DNA from: Conus ventricosus
Lineage: Eukaryota; Mollusca; Gastropoda; Neogastropoda; Conidae
Length of the DNA stretch: 64,000 nucleotides
Assembly: GCA_018398815.1 (NCBI GenBank)
Contig: CM031620.1
Location: 69,006,590-69,070,589, forward strand
Direction of reading: 5' to 3'
The translations under genes and the position numbers were made by a program. Shown here one piece after another: positions 34,842-48,739 of the stretch (its first letter is position 1; each line of letters starts with the position of its first letter). The notes below the pieces were generated by a model, which was given only the letters and a program-made list of their open reading frames with translations, was not told where the DNA came from and did no database searches.

Positions 34842-35949
34842 TGTTGGTGTTGGTGGCGTTTGTTTTCATTATGATTATATTTTGTAACATTTTTTGTTCT
34901 TTTGCCCCACTCTGTAATTTTTTTCCCTGCTGAAAAACCCGCCAGGAGGGGAGGCTTTTTTTGGCACATTCCACTGATTCAAGTTTTCTGATTCAATTTT
35001 TCCTGATTCTGTGATTTTTGGTATCTTTTTGGGGGGAAATAAAATCTTTTGATTAAAGAAATTTCCCCTGATTAATGGCGACGTTGTTCCCAATTGAAAT
35101 AAGATCGCATTAGAGACTTATGATTTTTTAAAAAATGGTCCTCGAAAAAATTTCATAAATCTTTTCAGTAAGGGGCGCAAATTTTTAAACTAGTTTAGTG
35201 TACAATAAGAAGGGTTTTCCTACATTTTTTCCCATTCTTGCCCCCATTTGCGTTCTCCTGTTGTGATATTAAAAATGTCTTGGGCGACTTTGTTGTCTGT
35301 TTATGCTAAATTCTTTTCCCGAGGTCTGTTTTTTTTTTCCCACTGCTCAAAAAATAAGCCTTTCCTTTTTGGAATAATAGTTTGGGTCTCAATTGGCATT
35401 CATAAAGTTAGGGGTTTGGCTCCCTGTGCTGTGTAGATATGTGTTCTGTTTTTTTTTTATTTAATTTTTTTTTTTTTTTAAAAAATGGCACCGAAAAAAA
35501 TGTTAAAACCTTGATACCATTTGCGTTTTGGGGGTCAAAGGGTTGGATACACAATGCTCGGAAAAAACCCCCGTTAAAAAATTAAAACCGGCAGATTTGG
35601 AAAAAAATTTAAAGATGGCAAAGGATTGTATTTTTACGCTTCATTTGCTACAAAAGTTTTTTCTAGTTAAGAAAGGGAAATAATTCAGACGTTTTCAATT
35701 AAAAAATTTTTAAAAAAACTTTTATAAAAAATGGCTTCATCGAAATTGTGATTGGTGGTGTTGGGGTTTAAATGCGCTTGTTTTTAGGGGAAGTAATTAT
35801 GCGTTTATTTAATGAGGATGCGGTGAGAAAAAAAAGACAAAAAAAAGCTGGGGGAAACTGCTGCGCACAAAAAACCTTGAAAAGCGAAAATTTGAGCGTT
35901 GATTTTTTTTCGACAAAAGAAAAAAACGGGGGACAGAGCTTACACATTT

Positions 35950-36960
35950 AAAGTGTTGATAAAGCGATAAAAGAAATTTCTTTAACAGGAAAACCCAATG
36001 AGACATTGCCCCCCCAAAATTCAGTGCTTTTTCAACCATCCAAAAAAAAAGATGCAAGAAATGCGTTTATCGTCTTGGCATGACCGTGTGTATTTTGTTG
36101 CGATATATTGGTTGAATAAAAAATGAACAAATCTATTATTCGCCAAAGGATTTGGGAAAGGGAATAACAGAAATAAAAAAGCTAACCCAAGAGGGGAGTC
36201 AGTGAACAAAGAAAAGGAATGGTTATTAAAAAAAGCGATTTGGAAATTTATTTCCCTGCCCCAAAAGAATCAGAGACCAACTTTGTGACAAAACGCCAAA
36301 CGACCCCATCCAAAAGGTTTCTTTTTTACCCCATATACTTTTGGCAAAAGTTTAAGTGCACTTACAGTATTGAATGCTTAAGATAAAAAGATGAGAACCT
36401 TTAAAACAAAAGAGTGCTTTCTGTTGCTGTTGCCAACGAGGCCCGCTAACACCCTGCATGATTAAGTCGATGATGGAAAAAATTTTAAAAGGGCCCAAAG
36501 TAAATCAATTATTGTTAAAAATAGAGTTACCTTTAAAAAGGGGTTCCGGGATTTCAAGATCACGGGTTTATTTGAAAATTTAACAAACATTTTAAAAGGT
36601 TTTTTCCCCTCCAGTTCACAGAAAACTGATTGCAATTCTGAACACAAATTTTTTGAAGACTGCCCCAGTTCTCGTGAAATAAATTAATGAGTTTAAAAAA
36701 AAGGTTAAAACAGCAAGCAATCAAAAAAAAAACATAAATTTTTTTGAGGAGAGTCTTACCCCAAAAACTATTCCCATTTGGGTTTTAAAAGTAAGGTCCC
36801 TTTATTGCCGGGAAAAGCAGAAGGGCACTCCTTCGGGCAACAGCCCGTTTGGGTGTTGACCCGTATGAATAAAAAAATTGTAAAGATGAATCCGCCGTGT
36901 ATTATTACGAGAAAACTGCCAAAACAAACAACCGGCCCCTCAAAGATTTTTTGTAAAGGG
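35950..36960 (+). pseudogene. Polinton-type integrase, noisy fuller copy
   Basis: 36325-36960 aligns with the clean fragment at 30977-31550, including the GTTGCCAACGAGGCCCGC and AAGTCGATGATGGAAAA landmarks. Upstream (36130-36300) the plus strand gives pieces such as PKGFGKGITEIKKLTQ, which fit an N-terminal region not present in the clean copy because of the gap. Dense homopolymer errors prevent a continuous reading. Confidence 0.55.
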
Positions 36961-39900
36961 AGAACTGCAGTTAATTCCCCCGACACATTTCCGTTTTAAT
37001 TAATTTAGTAAATATATTTGATTTTAAAATGGAAGCTCACAACGAAAAAACCTTACGTATTAAAAGCACAGAAGAAAAAAATTTTACATGGAAACTAAAC
37101 CGGAAGAAAGAATGTAAATGCAGAGCCCTTTGGGAAATTGTGCGGGAATCTTTGATTTAAATTCTGCTTTTAGGGCAACTTTGCGGGGTTTTGGCCATGC
37201 ACGCACCCAGATACTCGCCCAAAATCCCAAAATTTTTGATATAAAAATGGGTAAAGAATATTTGAATTTTAAAAAAAAATTCGAGACTCAAGCAAAAATG
37301 AAAAAAAATTTGTTGAATTGGGAAAGATATATAATTGATTTTCTAATTTAAAGTTGAGGAAAAATTTGGCCCGAAATTTAAACCCGAAGAAATATTTTTT
37401 TTGCTTTCTCCAATGCCCGATTGTTTGAAAATTCTGGATTATAAAACTTTTTTGTGTTTGTTCTATTAATGATTCTTTTTCAACGTTGTGTTGATTCTGT
37501 GTTGATCGTGTTTTCGTTGTCTGTAAAAAAGTATTTTTATTGAAAAATGCTTCTTTGTAGTTGTCTTGCGAATGTTTGACGCCAAAACCACTGCGAGATA
37601 TTCCCTTTTGTTTTTTTGATGTTTTCCCCTGGCTCAAAATTTACGTACATTTTTGCCTTAACCCAAAAAAACTCCTTGATCACCTTTTCCCGAAAATTTA
37701 TCCTTTTTTTCCCTAAAACCTTTTGTAGGGTTTTTAAAGGGCAAAGGGAATCTTTGGATAATCAGATTGTGTCCCACCCGATCCCCTTTATTACTTTAAT
37801 TCTGTTTTATAGTATTTTCAGTAGGGATTCTATAAAAAACTGTCGTACTGTTTTTAAGTACTCTGGACTCGGATCAGGGCTTAAAGTGTCATAAAGAAAT
37901 TCAACAAAAAAAAAGCTTTGAAAATTTCTAAAAAAAGTAACCCAAATTAAAAACGGGCTGTCAATTTTGATTTCTTTTTTTTTCTTATCCCAAAAAGCTG
38001 ATCTAAAATTTTGAAGTCCTGAAAATTGGGTTTTTTGAAGTCAGCTTAATTGCTTCGTTTCTCTGGGGAAAATCTAACATCTTTCCTTGTGGGTTTTCCC
38101 ATAGTTTTTCCAAAAAACAATGTTTTTTATCAGTTGAAAAAGTCTTTTTCTGATGATCTGTGGTTTTAGTTTAGATTTTTGTTTTCTGATGTATGGTTTC
38201 ATAAACTGTTCTTGATCAAAGAAATTTTACGATAAAACGTTCAATTAAAACCAGTCTTAAAAAAAAATTGCGAAGTCTGTAATGCAGACAAAATTTTTTT
38301 TTTGCCCTCGAAGTTTTGGCACTTTTTTTGGCGGTTCTGTTTTTGCCATCTTTAGACTTTCTGTGTAATGGTTTTTGTCATTATGCGGTCATGGGTTCCT
38401 GGGGATATTCAAAGTCAACTTCTAGAATAAAAACCACTGTTGCCCCGGCTTTAAAAATGCTAAACCCTTTTTTAATGCTCTTAAATATTTTTTTATTATC
38501 TGGTGCTTTTTAAAGTTGCGTAATGGAAGCGTTTGGCCATTCCCCACCATACAGTTTGTTTGCGTCTAAAAAATTGAGATAGTTGCCCTTTTTTTTGGAT
38601 CATAATGCCCAAGTATTTGTTGTTTGCTTTAATTTAATGGTGCGCGCCTATATTCCCCCACCCCACCCGTTTTCAATCTCTGATCATTGGAATTTTCAGA
38701 AAAAAATAAATTGTTTTCCTGTAAATTTTAAAGAAGCGTCCAAACCATCCCGGGCGAGAAATAAAATGCGCGGACCAAAACTAAAAAGTTTCATGAGGTC
38801 TTTCTGAATTTTCAAAGCGCCCGCCAACAAAACTAATCTCCCACAAGTATGAATCATTAGTCCCCCTTTTTTTTACACTCAAACTTCTCCCAGCATTTGG
38901 CATGTGGAAATCGGAGTCATGTTTCCTTTCCTCTGAGATGAAAAAAACAAAACTTTGGGGGAGTGTGTCTTCGTCAACCTTTCCCAATGTTTGTATTCTT
39001 TAAGGGTAAACGCCTTTCTAACAAGGTTGGGCCAAAAATTTTCCGTTATTGGGCAGGTTTTTAAGGAATAGCTAGGACTCTATGTCCCTTGTGTGATAGA
39101 GTCAAAAAAAGACTGTTATTTAAAGTAAAAACACATGTATTTTTCTGATGACTGTGCAATGCATAAAACCCTAAAGGCGCTGGTTTGCTTGCTTATAAGG
39201 GGGGAGAGTGAAACCTCGAAAGTTGGAAAGAAATATGGCAGCCCCATGTCTTTGGTTAAACTTTAGTTGGTTGCATTTACTGTGTGCTGCACCTTAAACT
39301 TTCCGCAAATGTGATTGGTCTTTTTACTGTCGGATTTGTTCCTACTGTTAGACATTGTTCTAAACCACAAATCCAACATTGGGTGATTTATACTTTTGTT
39401 GGTCGTCAGGCGTCATTTGATTTCAGAAGTTTAGATTTTAGAACAGGGTTGCACTTGCTGCATGGTTTTAAGAAAGTTTCTGCAGCACTGGGCCTCTAAA
39501 AATTTCGGGTTCCAAATGGGCGCCCCCGCCCTGAAACAATGAAGGAAAATGAAAAATTGGTATTATCATAGGGCTGTTTTGGGAAAAGTTCTGGGGGGTT
39601 TGGGCCCTTCATAAGGAACAATGAGCGTTCGAAGTCTGCGTAAACAACTTAGGGTTTTTGCATCCTTTTTCCAGTTTTTAAAAAACTAACTTTAATCCGG
39701 GGGGGGCGAAATTTTGTTCTGTATTACAGTCAACTGGCCGAAAAATGTTTTTTTGTTCGCTCGCAGCTTAAACGGATGGAATTTTGTTAAACATTTTTCT
39801 ACAGAATTTTGTTTTTTTTTATGTTTTTGTAGTATGCCCCCAATAATCTCTCATTGTTGTATAATGTGTAATGCGGACCCCTGCTGGCGAAAAAATCGTA

Positions 39901-41329
39901 GTAAGTCAAATGATTTTTGTCTGGTTCCCCCACGATGGATGTTTTTGGACCTTCTAGGGGAAAAAAGGGTTGGTTTCCTCACCCCAAGTGTAGAATTAAC
40001 ATTTATTGTTTGTTTTTCTTCAAAATGATCAATTTGATCTCGCTAAACAGGAAAGGATATTCCCCGAAGTTTGGTCATTTATGTAATCCCCCTGTTAGCA
40101 CTCTGTTGCGTTTTTGGGCGTGATGCAACCTTGAAAGAAACCCCCAAATGAAACTTTTTTGTTGAAATTTTTTATGTTTTTTTGCTCTTTTCGCTACCCA
40201 ATTCTGGGGCGGCAGAATGTGCCTTGCTACAATCGGTGCATACTTTGCCCGTTTTAATTTATCTCTAGGACTTTGCCCCTGACCAAACCCGGCCCCTTAT
40301 TTTGGTTCTTTAGCGGCCAATCAAATGTGTAAGCGTTCGTTGCCCACGGGGGTGTTAAGTCATTAGAGGAAAGAAAAGGGTTTCTGTTTAGGTTTTAGAA
40401 ATTTTGATTTTCTTTATTTTTGTTTTTTATTTTGATTAAAAAGCTAACATTACTTTAAATGGCGGGTTATTTGTTAGTTTTCCCGGAACTTTGGGAAAAA
40501 TAGCAAAGACCAACACTTTCCCGCCGTTTTCTGGTCAATGACTTTAAATCAAATATCTTCGGCTCTTTACAAAACCCCTCTTCTCAAGCATTCCTTCAAA
40601 CAATTCATCGGGCCTTCTATATTTAGCCATGCTGAGTTTTTTTTTTAAATAAAATATTTATTTAAATTAAAAAAAAATTTGATCCAAAAGGGGTTTTTAA
40701 TCCGAATCAATCACGGTTTTTTGTGCTTGGATATAAAATAAGTATAAACACCTTTGGCGTTTTTAATGTGAGCTGTTTGAAAAGGTTTTAAGTTTTGTTT
40801 ATTTTTTTAAACTTTTCCTTTTTTTTCTGCTTTAGTGTCTGGCTGTGGAAAACTTGTCCCTTCCTTTCTTTGAAGATCAAACTTTTGTCTTTTTTAGTTT
40901 ATTAAATCGGGCCGTAAACGACTAAAATTTTTCATCCGTGATGTTTGGTCGCTAGGCTTTATTTATTATCGTTTTTAAGGAACTCGTTTAGCTGTTATTT
41001 TTTTAAACCATAGCTGTGGCTTTTGGAGTTTGTTTTTTAATTTTTTTTAGCAGCACCTACAGCTAATGAACACAGGCAAGGCTAAAAAAAAAACCACTAG
41101 AGGTAAAGTGGGGTCGCCTAGCCCGTTGCTAAGAGACCAAACCGTTCCCGCTGATGCAGGTTTTTTGTCGATCTCCCGTATTAACATAGGTAAAAGCATT
41201 TAAAAGGGGCAGTACCTTCGTTTTGGTTTTTCTGATTTTGAAAGGGTTTTCTTGTATTTTCACTTGTGTAATGTTTGTTAATTGAAGGTTTTTTTGTCAG
41301 GGTTTTTACTATCCCCTTTTTGGCGACTT
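36961..41329. other. Noisy interior of Polinton-like element
   Basis: Expected to encode further element proteins, but errors leave no named domain. Minus-strand texture is slightly protein-like at 39290-39480 and 39720-40020. I see no polymerase, protease or penton signature that I would defend. Confidence 0.4.
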
Positions 41330-42575
41330 AGACGCTTTTGGATAAACCGAAAAAGACATGCTTTTTTAAAAAAAAAAAAATAATTTGTTTGTTATCTTTT
41401 AATTGTTTTTGAATATTCAGCGCGCATATAATTAAAAAACAAAGTGCATTAAGTGGTTTATCGCTCCTTTTTTTTATAATTTGAAAGTTTATTCGTTTTT
41501 TTAAACCCTTCGCACTTCCATGCAAAGATTTCCCCTGTTGACCTTAGGTCAATCCAAAAGCCGTTTTTCGTTGTTTTAATAATATCGAGTCTAAAATTTT
41601 TGAAGGGCAGATTTTGACACAAGGTCATGTTGGATTTTACCCTCCCACCCCAAACAATTTTTTTTTTGTCAAAATGTTGATAAGGTTTAAAAACCCCCTA
41701 GCATAGATTTGGTTAGGATACCCCCAATGAACATTTTACTTTCGTTTTTTTAGGATTTAAAAAACTTTTACTTCCTCTTTTTAATGGTTCTTCACTTCAC
41801 ACAGCATAAAAAACCTTTAAGTGATCTTGCTGCGACCTAAAATAAAAAATTTCCCTATAGGTGGCCTTTCTTCTGGGATATGTTTATGTGAATCACTCTT
41901 TCTTTAAATTTTTTGCTAATTTTGACTGATTTGTTGCTCAAAACGCCTTGTAAATTGGGTTGCTAACAACGTCAAACTCTAAAGAGATGTCAGAAAAGCT
42001 GTACTTTTCTTCGGTGTCTGATGATTGTAACACGTTTTTTTCTTTTAAAGTTAGTTCATATGACATCTGTCTTTTAAGCTCCTTTAAAGATGGCACATGC
42101 GCTTTTAAAAACTCAAAAAAACTAAGGGAATGGAAAAAAACGATTTCCTACGCAAAATTTTAAACTACATGCTTTTTGCCGTCTGGTTTGCATTTCCCGG
42201 GTCTTTTGTGTTTTAGTCCTCTCATTTTCATTTTCCCTTTAAACGAGATCAGCCCTTTTTTCTGGTTTGCCTAGTCAGAATAGGGTTAAAAAAATTTTCT
42301 GTTGTGTTAAAAAAAAATTTCTTTCCCCCCCAATTTTATAGAAATTTTTTAAAGTTGCCCCTCCCAAATTTTGGACATTTCCTGTTTGGGTTGTTTTGTT
42401 GAGTTCTATTTTGAAAGTAAGACGCACGAGCCCGGCAAACACTTTCCGCTCCAGGTCTGAAAATTTTACAGTAAGAATTTTATCCGCATCAAAAGTAGAT
42501 GGATTATTGGAACGTAATTTCCGCTTATTTCCCCTTTCCCCCAAAGGGTTTTTCAGTCTTTTTGGGGTCAAGAAT
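41330..42575 (-). pseudogene. Major capsid protein-like gene of Polinton/adintovirus type
   Basis: Minus-strand pieces in order: NNPSTFDADKILTVKFSDLE with VFAGLVRLTFKIELNKT (42520-42400), ELTLKEKNVLQSSDTEEK then YSFSDISLEFDVVSNPIY (42060-41955), a 'FLNPK' segment (about 41760), and LHGSAKGLKK-like to NALCFLIICALNIQK (41525-41410). This order matches what I know of the double jelly-roll capsid proteins of Polintons and adintoviruses, which form the virion shell. The whole is about 1.2 kb, near the usual length, but broken by numerous homopolymer-type indels. The start is uncertain because sequence before 42575 is unclear. A capsid gene together with an integrase and packaging ATPase supports a virus-like element rather than a simple transposon. 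Confidence 0.6.
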
Positions 42576-42639
42576 CGGCCATATGCTTTTTACTTTTTTT
42601 TATAAAACAAAATAAAAAAAGTTAAATTTAAAAAAATGG

Positions 42640-43142
42640 AGGCATTTGAAGTTATGGTGTTCCTGATCCTGGGGCGACATGGTGAAATGACTCTTTGTAC
42701 GCATCGCTCAAAAGCTCTTTGCATGATGAAACGAAGGGGTGCAAGGGTGATTAACAGAAGTAAGGTCAATCATTTACCCAAAATTTGGACTAGAACCCCC
42801 AAACTTATACCTGATGATTTTGAAGTAAAAAAATGACCATTTGTTTGAAAAAAAAAAGCAAGGACAACTTTTTTAGCTTTCACTAAACGAGCTCTCAAAG
42901 TTTTTAGGCATGGGTACAATCAAAAAAAAAACCCTTCGGTGGGGAAATTTGAATCGTTTGGTTCTAAACCAGAATTAAATAAGGGGCAGTTGCTAAACTT
43001 CAAAAAAAACTACAGGAACCCCAACAGTAAACCCAAAAGAAAAAATGGAACTTCAAGATTTAAGTCAAACAGCAGACAAAATAATAAATTCAATGAAGCG
43101 AAAACCCGTTTGTCAGAAGAAAAAAAGTACCCAAAAAAATAG
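42640..43142 (+). other. Possible Lys/Asn-rich element gene, unidentified
   Basis: Two plus-strand frames (42636-42836 and 42939-43142) are cleaner than their surroundings. The second is strongly basic (KKNYRNPNSKPKRKNG, SRFKSNSRQNNKFNEAK), as expected for a nucleic-acid-binding or minor virion protein. They are divergent from the capsid-like gene on the minus strand. No family recognised. Confidence 0.3.
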
Positions 43143-46100
43143 AAGCAGAAACAGTTTTTCGAAGAAACGTACCCAAAAACATTTATGTTTCTTTATTGCC
43201 CAAAGAGAATTATTGCCTTTTTGTACTTTGGAACCCTTAGAGGCGAATTAATAAACAAATTTTGCAAAACTGATGAATAAAGAGGATATAAAAAAAAAGA
43301 AAAAGAAAAACTCGCTGTTTTGACGCGCCAAATTAGGGCGTGATGGGTAAGAAAGAAAAGAACAAAGATAATGGTTTAATATAGAAAGTTTTCTGACTAA
43401 AGTGTTGAATAAACGGAACAATTAAAACTCAAATGAGCAAAAAAAGAGAAAAATTCCAAAAAAATTTTAGAAAAAACAACGTGCAGAAAAGAATACGAAA
43501 CCTGTTTGAGACAAGGGGTACATTGCAGCGTTTATAACAGCCCTTTGGATTTGCAAAAAAATCACTGGTGTGGCTATTCAGGTGGTGGTGGCCCCAAAGT
43601 CCAGTGCCCCCCGATCGCCTCCTCGCCTCCTGATAAAAAAAGGGTAAAAAAAGTTGATCATTTGCGGGTTTATTAAAAAAAATTGCCCGGTAAACTATAG
43701 ACTCTTTTCAGGTATATTAGGGGGCGTCGTTGCTGGCTTTTGTCTATGCAAGCAAAGTAGTTGGCTTTTGGTGGCACTTTTTGGGATTTTGTTTCTTAAT
43801 GTTGGGGGTTTTCTTTAGTAAAATAAAAAAAGGGGTAAACCTAGGCCCCGTTAACCAACAAAAAAACGTGTTTTTCAATTGTGGTCATTATTTTTTTTTT
43901 GTTCTTCAAAGGGGCTTTTGGGTTTGGGCCACGGGATTTGGTGATTAATCTTGGGGGGTCATCTTGTTTTTTTTTGTTTGTATATTTGGCTCGAATTTAT
44001 TTCGTTTTTTCCCACCCTTTTGTTCATTGCCCGCCAAGGTTTAATTTTTTGTAGTTTTTATTGTTCCATTGGGGTCTGGGTAGAAGGGGAGCGGATAAAC
44101 CAGTGCCAAAAAGCAAAGTTTCTTTCGTCTTGAAATTGTAAACATTTTGGTACCTTTTAATACTTTTGGGGAAAAAAAATGTAGAATTAATAGCGTGTCT
44201 AAATTTGCCCCAAATCTGTTTTTGTTTCAAAGCCAGTAGAAGGGTCGTTTTTCGTTTTCGTGCTTGCGAACCTGCAAAAACCCAAAAATAAGTATGATGG
44301 TGTTTATTCGTTCTTCCCGTTTAGTTGGCCAGAAGGTTAAGAAAATGTTGTCCCTGCTGATTTTTGTTTGTCTAGGACCGAGGTGAACGCCTGTGCCTGA
44401 AAAGGGAAGTGTTTTAAGGAGGATTCCAGTCATGTTTTAATTTCTGTGCACGCCCCCAAAAAAAAGGGGTGGCCTAGCCCTGATTAAGGTCCAAACTTTT
44501 GTCTAAATTTTTTCCTAACATTAATATTAAAATTTGTTAAGATCCTTTTAAAAACTTCATGTTTTATTCGGGTTTTGAAAGGATTAAAAGGTTTGTCTTT
44601 GGGAAGGCGCTTGCTTAGTCAAAAATTCGTTTGGGTTTTAAAAAAATGAAACGGGAATGACCTCACCAAAGGATCGGTGTTTTAAAGTCGCATACGCCCC
44701 CCCGTTGATGCCAAAAAACAGCAAAAATTTAACTGGGTTTTGATAAAAAAGCAGGTGATGAAACCACACTTTTCGCGATTTAGTTTTTTTAATGGGGGGT
44801 TTTAAAAATTCTGTTTTTGGGTACTCCTTTCTTGAAGGTGTCAGTCTGGGTCACAGAAAAGTCAGGATCAGTTGTTATTTTTTTAATTTAGTGCGGCCCA
44901 ACAGAAATTTTGCTTTGATATTTTAATTTCGCCATTTTTATTTGTTTTAAAAAAGGGTTTTTAAAATAAAAAACCAAGGGCAGTCCTTTGTTTTTTGGTT
45001 GCTTTTGATAACTAATGGGAACCCCAAATGTTGCACTCCTGAAATTTTTTACAAAGTCGTATGGTTTATTTACCTGAATCCCGAAGAATAAAGATTAAAA
45101 AAGTTGACAATAGAGGAACTTTGTTGCAAATTAAAAAACCTGTGGTTTTTAGGGGGTTTTTTCTTTTAAAGAAGCCCAAGAGTAACTTAACATTAACCCA
45201 AACTTTTAAAAATGCAAATCTAAAAAAATGTTAACATTCAAACTGAAAAGAAGAAGTAGGTTTTTTTTGATGGTGAGCTAGCTAAATGTTTGGCTTTATA
45301 CAGCCCTCGAACATTCACAGTTTTTTGTGTTAGCTAGAAAAACCTTTTTTGAGGGAGAAATCCGCTCGATTTGCTTACATTCATTATTGTTATTTGGTGG
45401 CTGAGCATGTGAAATTATAATTGATGGAAGGCCCTCAATGTTTTAAGGCTCTTCCATCGGGAAGCTGCATTTGCGATTATGAAAATTTCAATTCCCCCCA
45501 ATTTCAGTTTAAAGTTTTGCTTTCGGAAAGGTCAGCATTTAATTAAAAATCAAAGGCAAAAAGGGGAAAGTCGTAAAAAAGTGATAAACCCCACACTTGT
45601 TTTGGGGAAAAAAAAAATATAAATGTACTAAAATTTAATGTCACGAGGCCAGAGAAACGGGAGTTACATTAGGCTGTAAGGGTATAAATTAGAATTTAAA
45701 AACTTGCAGACGTTGCGGATTTGAAAAGAGGTGAGATGGCGTTTGTTGGTTTTGGTACACTAAAAATGGTGATTTTAAACGCAAAGAGGTTTGCGACAAC
45801 AAAAAGTTTTTAAACTAAACAAAAACGCAATGTAGAAGCAAATAAGCTGGCCGTAGAATTTTAAAATAGTTCGAAAAAATGACCAAATGGCACTTAGAAC
45901 CATATTTAGAAAGGGACTAAAATTTTAATTATAAGCCTTTTTTTTTTAGCGTCAAAAAGTTTCGAAAAGCATTCAACTTGGCCCTTTTCATGTAAGTTTA
46001 TGCCAGGGACAATAGTCGGAAAGAGATTAAATAACCCGTATGGGAAAAAACAGTACAACCTCCCCAAAAAGGAAACGGTTTTTTTAAAAGGGAAGTTTAC

Positions 46101-47100
46101 AAAATTACATTTTTCCCCAAGGAAAAATTTGGAGACCGTTCACAATGATATTTGAAATTTCTGTCTTTAAAATGTGGAGAGGGATGGGTTGTGGGCGTTT
46201 GTGCGTCCCTTTTTAAAAAGGAAAATTAATATTAGTGGCAAAAATTAGACGTTAAAAAGTTTAAAGTTCCTCGTCGTTTTTTCCAATGGTGGGATTTAAG
46301 ACCTAAAAACAAGCAACAAAAAATGTTGCTTAAATAGAAACAATTTCAGAACTGAATTGGAAAAAAGTTCACATTTTGGCCTTAGGGTTTTTTTTTTACT
46401 GAAAAAAATTTTTGCGGAGAGTAGAAAAAAAATAATAAATGGATTGATTAAATTATGTTATAAAATATGGAAAGACAACTTTGGTGTCAATGCGATGTTA
46501 ACTTTATGATAAAAAACCCCCCCCCTTGTCATTGTTTTTTGGGGGGAGTGGTTGTGGAAAAACAAAATTTTTCCCCGACCTATTACAAAAGTTTTTTCGT
46601 TATAAATTTTTTCTATTGTGATTTTCTGCCCAAAACTTAAATGGGAAAAAAGCATTAATGATAGAAGTTTATATGGGCGGATGATGGGCATATATTTAAT
46701 TTATCCCCGCAATAAGTAAGTGGTTTTAGAACCCTTTTTTAATTGTTTGGGGAACGCAAACATATTTATTTTAGAGACTGTTCGGCAGAAAGAGACATAG
46801 TTAAAAGAGAAACACTTTGTCAAAATGGCTTTTAGTGGAAGACATGTGGGTAAGTGTGTGGTTTTTTGTCAAAAATTAACTCCCTTTTAAAAGACTTTTG
46901 AGAACTTAAAGACTGTGTTTTATTTCCAAAGAAAGACGAGAGCATTTGATGAATGTATGCGCCCAAAATGTGTTTATTGAAAAGATCGGAAAAAAAAGGT
47001 TAAGAAAAAAATAAATCTGAAAAGTTTAGTAAAATTAGTATTGAAACGGATAACCTAACACTATGTTTGTTTTTAAAAAAAACGTTTTTTTTTGGTTTGA
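42940..47100. mobile_element. Polinton/Maverick-like block, noisy copy 2
   Basis: Collinear with 24165-28345. It continues from the capsid-like gene and ends with the ATPase (46455-47050) and the hairpin (47111-47194). Error density is as high as in copy 1, so genes between 43.2 and 46.4 kb cannot be named. Confidence 0.65.
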
Positions 47101-48525
47101 AGCTTACTTGAGAGAACTAAAAAGGCGGGGTTAGGTTCAACTGTCCGAAAAAGGTTGGGGACAGTTGGCTAGACCCCGCCTTTTTTAGTTCTCTGTAGTG
47201 AATCTCCCTTTTAGTAAGCAATTGAATGTCATATATCTATTTCTAATTTAGACCAAAAGAACTTTGGAAACTGGGTTTTAAATTTCCCTCTGGTCCAGGT
47301 GCTGAGTTATTCTTCATTGCTTGTGGGAAAGTAATCTCCGCAAGCGAGGTTCCCGGGCAAGGTTAACTTTTTTTTTCTTTAATTTTTTTTGGGATTCGGG
47401 TTTTATTCATGAAAACGTTTGCTTAATTGTCGAATTTTCTGCTGTGCTTCTTTCTCTGTGAACCCTGTTTGTTTTTTTTGGAATAGTGTGAAAATCTTTT
47501 TTTCGTAGAGGTTTGTCAAACCCCCTTTGATTTCAAATAAAATCCCTTGCTTGTCATGTCATCGCACTGCTATCTAATCTTCTTCTGTTTTTTTGCTCAT
47601 GTTTTTTCTTCTTGGTTTGGGGTGGTAGACTCGATTCACTCGACGATGAGATGGTTTCCGCTTTTCACCCTCCCCTTCCCGAAAATATTTAAGGGAAAAG
47701 GTGAGTCATTTTCCCTTTGTTCTCCCGCATTGAAAATTTCAGATTTAATAAAGTTTGCGTCCCTTTAATCTTAATTGTCCATCTTTTGAGAACAGAAGGG
47801 GGAAAAAAAAAAAAGGGGGGGGGGGGGGGGGGGGGGAAAAACCCTGCAGCGCCCTCTCCTACCCTAACTCTGCATTCTCCAAGTCTACAAGAAGGCCACA
47901 AACTTTTCCGTTTTTTAAAAAAGTAAATCGGCCCCTTTCCCGCACAGTAGTTCCATGCCATGCCAACTAAAAAAACAGCTTCATTTCAAAAGCGAAAATG
48001 AAGTTACTCCAAAAAACCCGTCGTTTTTGCGGAACCTGTAGACACGTCCCGGGCCACTTCGGCGGCGGAATCAAGGCTTTAGGCATTTTTTTTAAGTCGG
48101 CCCCTAAGCCGAAAGGGTATAGAGCCTTTTCCAGAGTGCTGGCCCCGGGTTTAGGTCCATTCATTGAAGTTTTTTCTATTATTTTTTTAGTGAATGGTAA
48201 AGTTTGTGTATGATGGACAAGACTTCTATCCCATGTATTTTTTAGCGTATTTTTTGGAAAATTTTAATGGAAAGTACAATGATTTGCAGACGAAAAAAAA
48301 AAGAAAATTGGACATTTGGGTACAACTAAAAAAAATACTGTTTTTCCCGTTTTAAGACGCAATTTTTTGTCCGTAGTTTCAGGTGCCGTCTCGCTTTTAC
48401 CTGGCGGCCATTTTAAGTGAGCGACTACCGATATTCACTAAAAAGGGAATGCCGCACCGTAAAATTTTCGGGTTTATGAGAGTGTGAAGTGCTAGATGTT
48501 GAAAGAAAGGTTGCGAAACAGGGAT
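46300..48525 (+). repeat. Direct duplication, noisy copy of 48575-50915
   Basis: It contains in the same order the ATPase (46455-47050), the hairpin (47111-47194), the L1-like fragment (47220-47480), the poly-G run (47815-47836) and the downstream host-like segment ending 'gatgttgaaagaaaggttgcgaaac' at about 48518. Differences from the clean copy are mainly merged or expanded homopolymers. Confidence 0.85.
47111..47194. repeat. Hairpin, noisy copy
   Basis: Counterpart of 49415-49503: AGAGAACTA-AAAAGGCGGGG on the left arm and CCCCGCCTTTTTTAGTTCTCT on the right, with several lost bases. Confidence 0.8.
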
Positions 48526-48739
48526 GTAACATATCAAAAAATGCCTAGACAATAAGCCCGTGTTTCATAGTACTACCAAGCAACAAAATCAATGTGACTT
48601 AAATAGAAACAATCTACAGAACTGAATTGGATTAATGTTACACATTTAGGCCTCATAGGGTTTTATTATACTGAACAATTTTTGACGGAGAGTATGATAA
48701 AAATAATAACTGGATTAGATTAAATTATGTTATAAAACT

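Noticed and set aside
24165..48580. Calling each noisy Polinton copy a separate decayed insertion
   Set aside because: Error type and the adjacent clean duplicates point to assembly or consensus problems at least as strongly as to real copies.
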